Assembly: GCA_002402755.1 (NCBI GenBank)
Contig: DHGK01000323.1
Location: 1 to 20,781, forward strand
Origin: Planctomycetes bacterium UBA4800
Lineage (GTDB): Bacteria; Planctomycetota; UBA8108; UBA8890; UBA8898
Reading direction: 5' to 3'
Length of the DNA stretch: 20,781 nucleotides
Part shown: positions 5,748 through 14,300 of the stretch, in pieces
Layout: every line of letters starts with the position of its first letter
How positions within the stretch are numbered: position 1 is the first letter of the stretch
The notes under the pieces: model-generated
Database searches by the model: none
What the model was told of the DNA's origin: nothing
What the model saw: only the letters and a program-made list of their open reading frames with translations
Position numbers and translations under genes: made by a program

Positions 5748-7568
5748 ATGAACAAGAAGCTGCAGGCGGTCATACAGGGCATCTGCGCGAGGTGCGGGAA
5801 GGACCGCACGCGCATGATGGACATCGTCCGGGAGACCCAGGCGGCGCTGGGCTGCGTCTCCTCCGATGCGATGGACCTCATCGCCCGCGAGACGGGCACG
5901 CATCGGGTCGAGGTCGAGAGCGTCGTCTCCTTCTACGCGTTCCTGTCGTCCGCGCCCAAGGGCAAGGTCGTCATCCGACTCTGCAACGATGTCGTCGACA
6001 AGATGCAGGGCATGGAGCGCGTCGCCAAGGCGTTCGAGGACGCGCTCGGCATCGCCTTCGGACAGACGACGCCCGACGGCGCGATCACGATCGAGTACGC
6101 GCCCTGCATCGGCATGTCCGATCAGGCCCCGGCCGCGCTCGTCAACGATGTCGTCGTCACCAGCCTCTCCAGCGATGCCGCCCGCGAGATCGTCGCCGCG
6201 CTCAAGGAGCACGGCGATCCCTCGCGGCTGGTCCGGCAGCTCGGCGACGGCAACAACGGCCACCCTCTCGTCCGCGCCATGGTCCGCAACAACATTCGCG
6301 CCCGCGGTCCGGTGATCTTCGCCGACATGGAGCCGGGGGCCGCGCTCAAGGGCGCCCTGGCCATGACGCCGCAGGAGGTGATCCGCGACGTGAAGACCGC
6401 GCGCCTGCGCGGGCGCGGCGGCGCGGGCTTCCCGACCGGCATGAAGTGGGAGTTCACGCGCCAGGCCCCGGGAGCGCGCAGGTTCGTCCTGTGCAACGCG
6501 GATGAGGGCGAGCCCGGCACGTTCAAGGACCGCGTGATGCTGACCGAATGCCCCGACCTCCTCTTCGAGGGCATGACCGTGGCCGGCTACGCCATCGGCG
6601 CGGATACCGGCATCATGTACCTGCGCGCCGAGTACGCGTACCTCGCGCCGTTTCTCGAGGACGTGCTCGCGCAGCGCCGCGCGAAGCACCTGCTCGGCCC
6701 CGCCATCCTCGGCAAGCAGGGTTTCAACTTCGACATTCGAATTCAAATGGGCGCCGGCGCCTACATCTGCGGCGAGGAGACGGCCCTCATCAGCTCGTGC
6801 GAGGGCCTGCGCGGCGACCCCAAGAACAGGCCGCCGTTCCCCGCGCAGAAGGGCTACCTCGGGTTCCCGACCGTGGTCAACAACGTCGAGACCTTCTGCT
6901 GCGCCGCGCGCATCCTGGCCAAGGGGCCGGGGTGGTTCGCGGAGATGGGCTCCAAGGGCAGCGCGGGCACGAAGCTCCTCAGCGTGTCGGGCGATTGCAG
7001 AAGCCCCGGCGTCTACGAGGTCCCGTTCGGCGTCACGCTCGCCGACTTCCTCGCCATGGCCGGCGCGGAGGATGCGGCCGCCGTCCAGATCGGCGGCCCC
7101 TCGGGGCAGATGGTCGGCCGCAACGACTTCGGCCGCACGATCTGCTACGACGATCTGGCGACGGGCGGCTCGGTGATCGTCTTCGGGCCCAACCGCGATG
7201 TGCTCGGCGTGGCGCTCGAGTTCCTCGAGTTCTTCATCGACGAGAGCTGCGGCTACTGCACGCCGTGCCGCGTCGGCAACGTGCTCCTCAGGGAGCGGCT
7301 CCACGCAATCATCGCGGGCCGCGGCGAGCCGGCGGACCTCGAGTACCTGCAAAAGCTCGGCGAGACGATCAAGACGGCGAGCCGCTGCGGCCTGGGCCAG
7401 ACCTCGGCCAACCCCGTGCTCGCGACGTTGAAGAACTTCAGGTCCGAGTACGAGAAGCGCGTCAAGGCGCGCGGCGACGGCCTGCAGCCCTCGTTCGATC
7501 TGCGCGCGGCCGTCGCCGATGCGGAGGCGATCACCGGACGGCCGTCCGTGCACGCCGCCAACCCCTGA
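5748..7568 (+). CDS. hoxF: NAD-reducing hydrogenase diaphorase subunit HoxF (NuoE-NuoF fusion)
   Basis: The 606-residue subunit carries the NAD(P)H and FMN sites of the soluble bidirectional [NiFe] hydrogenase. Residues about 1-155 are a NuoE-like thioredoxin-fold domain. The rest is NuoF-like: GRGGAGFPTGMKW (222-234) and CNADEGEPGTFKDR (249-262) for FMN/NAD binding, GAGAYICGEETALI (335-348), and a [4Fe-4S] site with Cys501, Cys504, Cys507 and Cys547 (ESCGYCTPC and SRCGLGQ). The NuoE-like domain keeps only two of the four usual [2Fe-2S] cysteines (Cys79 and Cys120; Asp84 and Ser124 replace the others), as I recall for fused HoxF of Ralstonia-type enzymes. Length matches that family (about 600). 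The ATG at 5748 is preferred to one at 5736 because GAGG lies six bases upstream. It is the first gene of the operon. Confidence 0.95.
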   Translation: MNKKLQAVIQGICARCGKDRTRMMDIVRETQAALGCVSSDAMDLIARETGTHRVEVESVVSFYAFLSSAPKGKVVIRLCNDVVDKMQGMERVAKAFEDALGIAFGQTTPDGAITIEYAPCIGMSDQAPAALVNDVVVTSLSSDAAREIVAALKEHGDPSRLVRQLGDGNNGHPLVRAMVRNNIRARGPVIFADMEPGAALKGALAMTPQEVIRDVKTARLRGRGGAGFPTGMKWEFTRQAPGARRFVLCNADEGEPGTFKDRVMLTECPDLLFEGMTVAGYAIGADTGIMYLRAEYAYLAPFLEDVLAQRRAKHLLGPAILGKQGFNFDIRIQMGAGAYICGEETALISSCEGLRGDPKNRPPFPAQKGYLGFPTVVNNVETFCCAARILAKGPGWFAEMGSKGSAGTKLLSVSGDCRSPGVYEVPFGVTLADFLAMAGAEDAAAVQIGGPSGQMVGRNDFGRTICYDDLATGGSVIVFGPNRDVLGVALEFLEFFIDESCGYCTPCRVGNVLLRERLHAIIAGRGEPADLEYLQKLGETIKTASRCGLGQTSANPVLATLKNFRSEYEKRVKARGDGLQPSFDLRAAVADAEAITGRPSVHAANP

Positions 7569-7587
7569 GAACGCAAAGGGAGCTGCC

Positions 7588-8307
7588 ATGAACGATAGAT
7601 TCGCATTCACCATCGACGGCGTCGAGGTCCAGGGCCGCCCGGGTCAGACGATCATGCAGGCGGCCGACGAGGCGGGGATCTACATCCCGCGCCTCTGTTC
7701 CCACAAGGAGCTCGCGCCGCACGGAAGCTGCCGCGTGTGCACCGTGCTCGTCAACGGGAGGCCCCAGACGGCGTGCACGCAGCCGGCGGGGCCGGGCATC
7801 ATCGTCGAGAACTCGTCCGAGGCGCTGCTCGCGATCCGGTGCAACCTGATCGAGATGCTCTTCATCGAGGGCAATCACTTCTGCATGTTCTGCGAGAAGA
7901 GCGGCAACTGCGAGCTGCAGGCCCTGGCCTACCGCTTCGGCATCATGGCGCCCAAGTACCCCTACCTCTTTCCGACGCGCGAGCTGGATGCGAGCCACCC
8001 GGACATCTTCATCGACCGCAACCGCTGCATCCTCTGCGGCCGCTGCGTCCGCGCGTCGCGCGACCTGGACGGCAAGAACGTCTTCCAGTTCGTCGGCCGG
8101 GGACCCCGCAAGCGGATCGCGGTCAACGCGAAGACGGCGCTCGCGGACACCGACGCCGCGCGCGCGGACAAGGCCGTGTCGGCGTGCCCGGTGGGCGCCA
8201 TCCTCCGCAAGCGCGTGGGCTACGGCATTCCGATCGGGCAGCGCATGTACGACGCGGCGCCGATCGGCTCCGACATCGAGGCGGCGCGGGCGCACCCGCA
8301 CAAGTGA
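7588..8307 (+). CDS. hoxU: Hydrogenase diaphorase iron-sulfur subunit HoxU
   Basis: The 239-residue subunit is related to the N-terminal part of NuoG and wires electrons between HoxF and HoxY. The plant-type [2Fe-2S] ligands are Cys37, Cys48, Cys51 and Cys63. A His-Cys3 [4Fe-4S] site is formed by His97, Cys99, Cys102 and Cys108 (NHFCMFCEKSGNCELQ). A ferredoxin-like [4Fe-4S] site uses Cys147, Cys150, Cys153 and Cys200 (CILCGRC and CPVGA). The full set of ligands argues for a functional protein, and the length is typical of HoxU. The ATG at 7588 follows an AAAGGGAG Shine-Dalgarno (7575-7582) and lies 19 bases after hoxF. Confidence 0.95.
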   Translation: MNDRFAFTIDGVEVQGRPGQTIMQAADEAGIYIPRLCSHKELAPHGSCRVCTVLVNGRPQTACTQPAGPGIIVENSSEALLAIRCNLIEMLFIEGNHFCMFCEKSGNCELQALAYRFGIMAPKYPYLFPTRELDASHPDIFIDRNRCILCGRCVRASRDLDGKNVFQFVGRGPRKRIAVNAKTALADTDAARADKAVSACPVGAILRKRVGYGIPIGQRMYDAAPIGSDIEAARAHPHK

Positions 8308-8318
8308 GGAACGAGGCA

Positions 8319-8864
8319 ATGGCGAAACCAAAGGTCGCGACCACATCCCTGGCGGGCTGCTTCGGCTGCCACATGTCCATACTGGATATCGATGACCGGA
8401 TTCTGAAGCTCATCGAACTGGTCGACTTCGACAAGTCGCCGGTCAACGACATCAAGAAGTTCACGGGCCGCTGTCTCGTCGGGCTCATCGAGGGCGGCTG
8501 CTGCAACGAGGAGAACGTACGCGTGCTCCAGGACTTCCGGGCGCACTGCGATATCCTCATCTCCGTCGGAGACTGCGCGATCATGGGCGGCATTCCGGCG
8601 ATGCGCAACACGATTCCGCTCAAGGAGTGCCTCGATGAGGCCTACCTGAACGGCCCGACCGTGTACAATCCTACCAAGACGATCCCGAACGACGAGGAGA
8701 TTCCGCTGCTCCTCAACCGGGTCTACCCCGCGCACGAGGTCGTCACAATCGACTACTTCCTGCCGGGCTGCCCGCCGCCCGCGGACACGATCTGGGAGGC
8801 GCTCACCGCGCTCCTGAGCGGGAAACCGCTCACGCTCCCCTACCAGCTCATCAAGTACGATTGA
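8319..8864 (+). CDS. hoxY: [NiFe] hydrogenase small subunit HoxY
   Basis: The 181-residue small subunit holds the proximal [4Fe-4S] cluster that passes electrons between the [NiFe] site in HoxH and HoxU. Expected ligands are visible: Cys14 and Cys17 in LAGCFGCHMS, Cys86 in SVGDCAIMGGIP, and Cys151 in LPGCPPP. It has no twin-arginine signal and no C-terminal extension for further clusters, consistent with a soluble cytoplasmic group 3 enzyme. An extra Cys-Cys pair occurs in EGGCCNEEN (58-66), of unknown significance. The ATG at 8319 lies 11 bases after the hoxU stop, with GAGGA overlapping that stop acting as a plausible ribosome binding site. Confidence 0.95.
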   Translation: MAKPKVATTSLAGCFGCHMSILDIDDRILKLIELVDFDKSPVNDIKKFTGRCLVGLIEGGCCNEENVRVLQDFRAHCDILISVGDCAIMGGIPAMRNTIPLKECLDEAYLNGPTVYNPTKTIPNDEEIPLLLNRVYPAHEVVTIDYFLPGCPPPADTIWEALTALLSGKPLTLPYQLIKYD

Positions 8865-8875
8865 ACGGAGACGCC

Positions 8876-10318
8876 ATGACGAAGCATACCGCCGGACAAC
8901 GGATAGTGATCGAGCCCGTGACCCGCGTCGAGGGGCACGGCAAGGTGACGATTCTCCTGGACGAGCACCGCAAGGTGAAGCACGCCCGGCTCCACATCGT
9001 GGAGTTCCGCGGGTTCGAGCGCTTCATCCAGGGCCGGCCCTTCTGGGAGGTGCCGGTCCTCGTGCAGCGGCTCTGCGGCATCTGCCCCGTGAGCCACCAC
9101 CTCGCGGCGGCGAAGGCGATGGACCGCATCGTCGGCGGCGAGAAGCTCACGCCGACGGCCGAGAAGGTGCGCCGCCTCATGCACTACGGCCAGTTCTTCC
9201 AGTCGCACGCGCTGCACTTCTTCCACCTCGTGTCGCCCGATCTCCTCTTCGGGTTCGACGCCGACCCCGCGATCAGGAACGTCATCGGGGTGGCCAAGAA
9301 GTTTCCCGAGCTGGCCGTCCAGGGCGTCATGATGCGCAAGTACGGCCAGGAGATCATCAGGATTACCGCCGGCAAGAAGATCCACGGCACGGGCGCCGTT
9401 CCGGGCGGCGTCAACAAGAACGTGTCGATCGAGGAGCGAGACTTCCTGCGCAAGGATCTCGACCAGATGGTCGCCTGGTCCCGCGCGGCGCTGAAGCTCT
9501 GCAAGGACTACACGGTCGAGCACCTCGAGGAGCTCGCGCCCTTCGGATCCTTCGACTCCAACCACCTGGCGCTCGTCCGCGAGGACGGGGCCATGGACCT
9601 GTACCACGGCAACCTGCGCGCCATCGACGCGGCCGGGAAGAAGATCTTCGACCAGGTCGACTACCAGAACTACGCCGAGTACATCGCCGAGGAGGTGCGG
9701 CCCTGGTCGTACATGAAGTTCCCCTTCATCAAGTCGCTCGGCCCGGCGAAGGGCTGGTACCGCGTGGGGCCGCTCGCGCGCGTCAACGTCTGCGACTGCA
9801 TCGACACGCCGGAGGCCGAGGCGGCGCGCAAGGAGTTCATGGCGGTCACCAAGGGCGCCCCCAACAACATCTCGATGGCTTACCACTGGACGCGCATGAT
9901 CGAGCTCCTGCACTCGATCGAGAAGATCAAGGAGCTGCTCCACGACCCCGACCTCCAGGGCGAGGACCTGGTCGTCAAGGGCGCGCGCCGCAGCGAGACG
10001 GTCGGCCTGATCGAGGCGCCGCGCGGGACGCTCTTCCACCACTACAAGGTCGATGACAACGACCAGGTCGTGATGGCGAACCTGATCGTCTCGACCACCA
10101 ACAACAACGAGCCCATGAACCGGGCCGTCACCAAGGTCGCGGAGGACCACCTCTCGGGCGTCACGATCACCGAGGGGCTCCTCAACCGCATCGAGGTGGC
10201 GATCCGCGCCTACGACCCCTGCCTCTCGTGCGCGACGCACGCGCTCGGCGCCATGCCGCTTGTGGTCGAGCTCCGCGCGCACACGGGCGAGCTCGTCGAC
10301 AGGAGGGTGCAGGCGTGA
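8876..10318 (+). CDS. hoxH: [NiFe] hydrogenase large subunit HoxH, group 3d
   Basis: The 480-residue large subunit carries the Ni-Fe active site. The L1 motif RLCGICPVSHH has Cys67 and Cys70, and the L2 motif DPCLSCATHALG has Cys449, Cys452 and His455, so all four metal-binding cysteines are present. The wording of L2, together with a HoxFU diaphorase next door, indicates group 3d (bidirectional, NAD(P)-linked) hydrogenase. A C-terminal tail of 25 residues after His455 is the expected substrate of the processing protease encoded next. The ATG at 8876 is preferred over an in-frame TTG at 8861 because GGAG lies five bases upstream. The Hyp maturation genes that build the active site are not in the window. 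Confidence 0.96.
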   Translation: MTKHTAGQRIVIEPVTRVEGHGKVTILLDEHRKVKHARLHIVEFRGFERFIQGRPFWEVPVLVQRLCGICPVSHHLAAAKAMDRIVGGEKLTPTAEKVRRLMHYGQFFQSHALHFFHLVSPDLLFGFDADPAIRNVIGVAKKFPELAVQGVMMRKYGQEIIRITAGKKIHGTGAVPGGVNKNVSIEERDFLRKDLDQMVAWSRAALKLCKDYTVEHLEELAPFGSFDSNHLALVREDGAMDLYHGNLRAIDAAGKKIFDQVDYQNYAEYIAEEVRPWSYMKFPFIKSLGPAKGWYRVGPLARVNVCDCIDTPEAEAARKEFMAVTKGAPNNISMAYHWTRMIELLHSIEKIKELLHDPDLQGEDLVVKGARRSETVGLIEAPRGTLFHHYKVDDNDQVVMANLIVSTTNNNEPMNRAVTKVAEDHLSGVTITEGLLNRIEVAIRAYDPCLSCATHALGAMPLVVELRAHTGELVDRRVQA

Positions 10319-10854
10319 CGGGCGCCGGCAACGTGCTCCTCATCGGCTACGGCAATCCCGGCCGGCGCGACGACGGCCTGGGCCCGGCGTTCGCCGAGGC
10401 CGTCGAGCGCATGCGCATTCCGGGCGTGACCGTCGACGCGGCCTACCAGCTCACGGTCGAGGATGCCGCCGAGATCGGCGCGCACGACGTCGTTCTGTTC
10501 GCCGATGCGGACCGCGCGGGGCCCCCGTTCGCGCTCACGCGGATCGAGCCGCGCGAGGACGGCCGCATCACGAGCCACTCGATCGAGCCCGGCGCGTTGC
10601 TCGCGCTCGCGGATGCGCTGTTCGGGGCGCGGCCCGAGAGCTATCTCCTCGCGCTGCGCGGCTACGATTTCGAGTCGTTCGAAGAATCCCTGACCGACGG
10701 CGCGGCCGCCAACCTGGAGGCCGCGCTGCGGTTCATGGCGCCGGTGTTACGTGAACGTTCCTTCCGCGCCGCGGCGTGCGAGTCCGCCCGGTTCGGCGCG
10801 GCCGCGGCGGCTCTCTGCAATGGGGATGGGCAATGCACAAAGGCAAGCCGGTAA
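10315..10854 (+). CDS. hoxW: Hydrogenase maturation endopeptidase HoxW
   Basis: The 179-residue protein belongs to the HycI/HybD/HoxW peptidase family, which removes the C-terminal tail of the large subunit after nickel insertion. The GYGNPGRRDDGLG motif (11-23) supplies the first acidic nickel-recognition residue. DADRAGPPF (64-72) and the SHS segment around His88 match the second and third metal-contacting positions of the family. It starts with GTG at 10315, overlapping the hoxH stop as GTGA, with AGGAGG (10301-10306) eight bases upstream; this ties its translation to its substrate. The C-terminal part, from about residue 145, is Ala/Arg-rich with two late cysteines and looks poorly conserved; its last 22 bases overlap the next gene. 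Confidence 0.9.
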   Translation: MTGAGNVLLIGYGNPGRRDDGLGPAFAEAVERMRIPGVTVDAAYQLTVEDAAEIGAHDVVLFADADRAGPPFALTRIEPREDGRITSHSIEPGALLALADALFGARPESYLLALRGYDFESFEESLTDGAAANLEAALRFMAPVLRERSFRAAACESARFGAAAAALCNGDGQCTKASR

Positions 10855-11207
10855 TTCTCTGTATCGACGATGACGATGATGTCCTCGCGACCCTGAGGAT
10901 CGTGCTGGAGCGCAACAACTTCGTCTGCGTGGATGCGTCCACGGCCGAGGAGGGGCTGGCCAAGTTCAAGGAGCAGGCGCCCGACCTCATCATCGTGGAC
11001 CTCATGATGGAGGAAGTCGACGCGGGCACGAGCTTCGTCAAGGAGATCAGGGCCGCGGGAAGCCAGGTCCCGATCTACATGCTGAGCTCGGTCGGGGACC
11101 AGCTCAATCTCAGCGCGGACTACGCCGCGCTGGGCCTGTCCGGCGTCTTCCAGAAGCCGGTCAACCCCGACGTCCTCCTGAAGACGCTCAGGACGAGGCT
11201 CGGGTAG
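10833..11207 (+). CDS. Single-domain response regulator (CheY-like receiver)
   Basis: The 124-residue product is a receiver domain with no output domain. Visible features are the acidic pocket IDDDDD (11-16), the phosphoacceptor Asp56 in LIIVDLMM, Ser85 in MLSS and Lys108 in FQKPV, so phosphorylation competence is expected. A partner histidine kinase is not in the window. The ATG at 10833 lies inside the last codons of hoxW (22-base overlap), making it the terminal gene of the hydrogenase operon. Its role is unknown: it could report or tune hydrogenase expression through a separate kinase or protein-protein contact. The receiver assignment is firm; the link to hydrogen metabolism is inferred from position only. 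Confidence 0.92.
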   Translation: MHKGKPVILCIDDDDDVLATLRIVLERNNFVCVDASTAEEGLAKFKEQAPDLIIVDLMMEEVDAGTSFVKEIRAAGSQVPIYMLSSVGDQLNLSADYAALGLSGVFQKPVNPDVLLKTLRTRLG

Positions 11208-11234
11208 CGCCGCGCCCCGGCGGGAATCCCCTCG

Positions 11235-11252
11235 GCGCCGGCCGCACGGCCG
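11235..11252 (+). terminator. Weak GC hairpin after the hox operon
   Basis: CGGCC (11239-11243) pairs with GGCCG (11248-11252) across a four-base loop, 32 bases beyond the response-regulator stop. No T tract follows, so factor-independent termination here is doubtful. Confidence 0.25.
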
Positions 11253-11257
11253 TTCCG

Positions 11258-11285
11258 TTGACCTCGCCGCTCCCCGGTGTAGACT
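11258..11285 (+). promoter_or_regulatory. Sigma-70-type promoter of the lamin-tail/CotH gene (TTGACC-N16-TAGACT)
   Basis: A -35 TTGACC (11258-11263) and a -10 TAGACT (11280-11285) are separated by 16 bases. The predicted start near 11292 gives a leader of about 23 bases before the ATG at 11315. It makes the following gene a unit separate from the hydrogenase operon. Confidence 0.5.
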
Positions 11286-11314
11286 AGCGGTAGTCCCCAC
11301 GTGCGGATGACCGG

Positions 11315-14300
11315 ATGATGACACTGCGCCGGAGCCACGCTCTTCTGCCCATCCTCGCCCTGCTCGCCTCGGGGCTCGGCGCCGATCCGTGCGTGGTCAT
11401 CTCCGAGATCATGTATCACCCCGCCGATCCCGAGGAGGCCCTCGAGTTCGTCGAGCTTCACAACCCCGAGGCGCCGCGCGCCGACCTCTCCGACTGGAGA
11501 ATCGAGGGCGAGATCGAGTACGCCTTCCCGCCCGGCACCGTGCTTCTCCCCGGCGAGTACCTCGTCGTGGCGCGCGCCCCGACACACCTCCAGAAGGCGT
11601 ACGCGCTCGCGCGCCGGCCGCTCAGGTTCGACGGACGCCTGGGCAACAAGGGCGGCACGCTCAGGCTCATCAACTCGGCCGGCCGAACGGCATGCGCCGT
11701 CAGGTACGACGACCGCGACCCGTGGCCCGCGAGCGCGGACGGCGCCGGGCATTCCCTGGCGCTGCGCGACCCGGTCTTCGACCCGCGGGACCCCGCGAGC
11801 TGGGCGCAGAGCCCCGCGGTGGGCGGCACGCCCGCGGCGCCCAACGGCTTCGGACCGGGGCCGAGCCGCGTCGCGCTCGCGCCGCTTCCCGCCGTCAAGA
11901 TCAACGAGATCGCCTGCGGGCCCGGCGGCTTCATCGAGCTTCTCAACGCGTCCGGGGACGCGATTCCGCTCGGCGGCTGGCTCGTCACGAACGACTTCGC
12001 GGCCCTTGCGAAGTACCGCATCCCCGACGGCGTCGTCCTGACCGCATACGGCTTCCTCACGCTCCCGGCCGAGGCCTTCGGCCCAGGCTTCGCGCTCGCG
12101 GCGCCGGACATCGAATGCGCGGTCTCGCTCCCCGGCGGCGCATGCGTGGTCGACGCGGTGCGCGCGGGCGGCCTGGCCGCCGGCACCGCGTGCGGCCGCG
12201 TTCCCGACGGCACCGGGGCGATCGCTCCGTGCGGCGCTCCCACGCCCGGCGCGGCCAACAAGCCTCTGTCCGTGCCCGATCTCGTCGTGAGCGAGATCAT
12301 GTACCATCCCATCACCGAGGACGACCGCGACGAGTACCTGGAGATCTACAACCGGAGCTCCCGGACCGTCGATCTGGCCGGCTGCACGGTGCGGGGCTTC
12401 GGCTTCACGTTCCCGGCAAAGGCTCGCATCGGCCCCAAGTCATACATCGTCGTCGCGAAGGACCCGGCCCGCCTCGGCGCGCGCTACGGCATCAAGAGCA
12501 CGATCCTCTTCGGCCCCTGTCAGGGCGCGCTCAGCGACGGCGGCGAAACGATCCGCCTGGAGACCCCCGAGGGCGTCTGCATCGACGAGGTGACGTACGG
12601 CGACCGCGATCCGTGGCCCGCGTGGGCCGACGGCCTCGGCGAGAGCCTCGAGCTCGTCGATGTGGAGGGCGAGAACGATCTGCCCGCCGCCTGGGGCGCG
12701 AGCGACAGTCGCGCCGGCGCCCAGTGGCAGACGTTCGAGTACGCAGGCATTCACCGCGCGTTCCGCGACATGAACCTCTCGGAGTTCCAGTTCCTGCTCC
12801 TCGGCGCGGGCGAATGCCTCATCGACAACGTCGTCCTTGCCTCCCAGGACGAGGCGCTTGTCAAGGAGGGCTTCGAGCGCGGCGACTTCGGCTGGAGCGC
12901 GCTCGGCACGCACGACCGCTCGGCCGTGACGGACGCGGCTGCGGCCGGGAAGGGCGCCTACCTGATCGTCGCCGACGGCCGCGGCGACCCGCGCCACAAC
13001 TACGTGTCGGTGACCGTCCGCAGGAGCCTCGTGCCGGACAAGCGCTACTTCCTGAGGTTCCGCGCCAAGTGGCAGCGCGGCGCGGTGCAGCTCCTCACGC
13101 GCACGATCGGCCAGGGCGTCGCCAGGACGCACACGCTCTCGCCGCCCAGGAAGCTCGGTACGCCCGGCGCGCCGAACGGCATCGCGGCCTCGGGCGGCGC
13201 GCCCATCGTCGGCGTGCCCGCGCAGACGCCGATCGCGCCGGACGACAAGACGCCGGTCGCCGTTCGCGTGCGGATCGATGCGCGCGACGCCCCGGCGGGC
13301 GCCGACATCTGCTACCGCCGCGACGGCGAGACGGCGTGGAAGAAGGCCCCGCTCGCTCCCTGCGTACTTCCCGCGCGCCGCGGCTCGGCCCTCTGGTCGG
13401 GCGCGATCCCCGCCCAGGCCGCGGGGCTCGTCGAGTTCTACATCGAGGCGCGCAGCGCGGCCGGCGCGGCAAGGCGCTATCCCGCCGATGCGCCCGCGCG
13501 CACCGCGTGCTACCTCGTCGGGCTGACGTGCCACGAGCGGTTGCCGACGTACCACCTGCTCGCCCCCAAGGCCCAGTGGGATGCCCTGAAGGCGCGGCCG
13601 CGCCTTTCCAACCGCCCGGCCGATGCGACCTTCGTGTACGGCAACGCCGCGATCTTCTACAACGTCGCGTTCAGGGCGCGCGGCAGCCCCTACACGCGCG
13701 ACATGAGCTTCAACTGGCGCATCCGCTTCGGGGAGCGCCGCCTCGGCGGAAGGAACGCGTACACGCTGGACGGCCAGAAGCAGGACGGCACGCGCCAGCA
13801 CGAGCGCGCGGTGCACTGGCTGCTCGCGAACCTGCGCGTGCCGAGCCTCAGGCAGCGCTACGTGTTCGTCAACATTCCGGGCCGCGAGCAGGGCGTGTTC
13901 GAGGACGTCGAGCGCGTCGACGGGGAATTCATCGACCGCTGGTTCCCCGGCCAGGAACGCGGCAACCTCCACAAGATCGACGATTACTTCGAGCTGCTGC
14001 CCGGGCGCGGCGCCGAGCAGCAGCGCGTCGAGGCGGATTTCAAGTGGCAGGGCCCCGATCCCGAGCTGTACCGCTGGAACTTCGCCCCGCGCGCGACCGG
14101 CACGATCGAGGACTTCGGGCCGCTCCTCCGGCTGATCGCCCTCATGGACCCGGAGGCCACGAAGACCGGCTTCATGCCGCAGTTCGAGAAGGCGGCGAAC
14201 GCCGATCAATGGCTGCGCACGTTCGCCGTGCGCACGATCTGCGACGACTGGGACACGATGGGCCGGGGGCGCGGCAAGAACGCTTACGTCTACCGCACTC

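Noticed and set aside
5079..7613. An 844-codon open frame on the minus strand opposite pgl and hoxF
   Set aside because: The plus strand encodes unmistakable 6-phosphogluconolactonase and HoxF; the antisense frame shows only low-complexity composition.
8861..8878. TTG start for HoxH at 8861 overlapping the hoxY stop
   Set aside because: The ATG at 8876 has GGAG at proper spacing and begins close to the conserved IVIEPVTRVEGHG segment, so the extra five codons are unnecessary.
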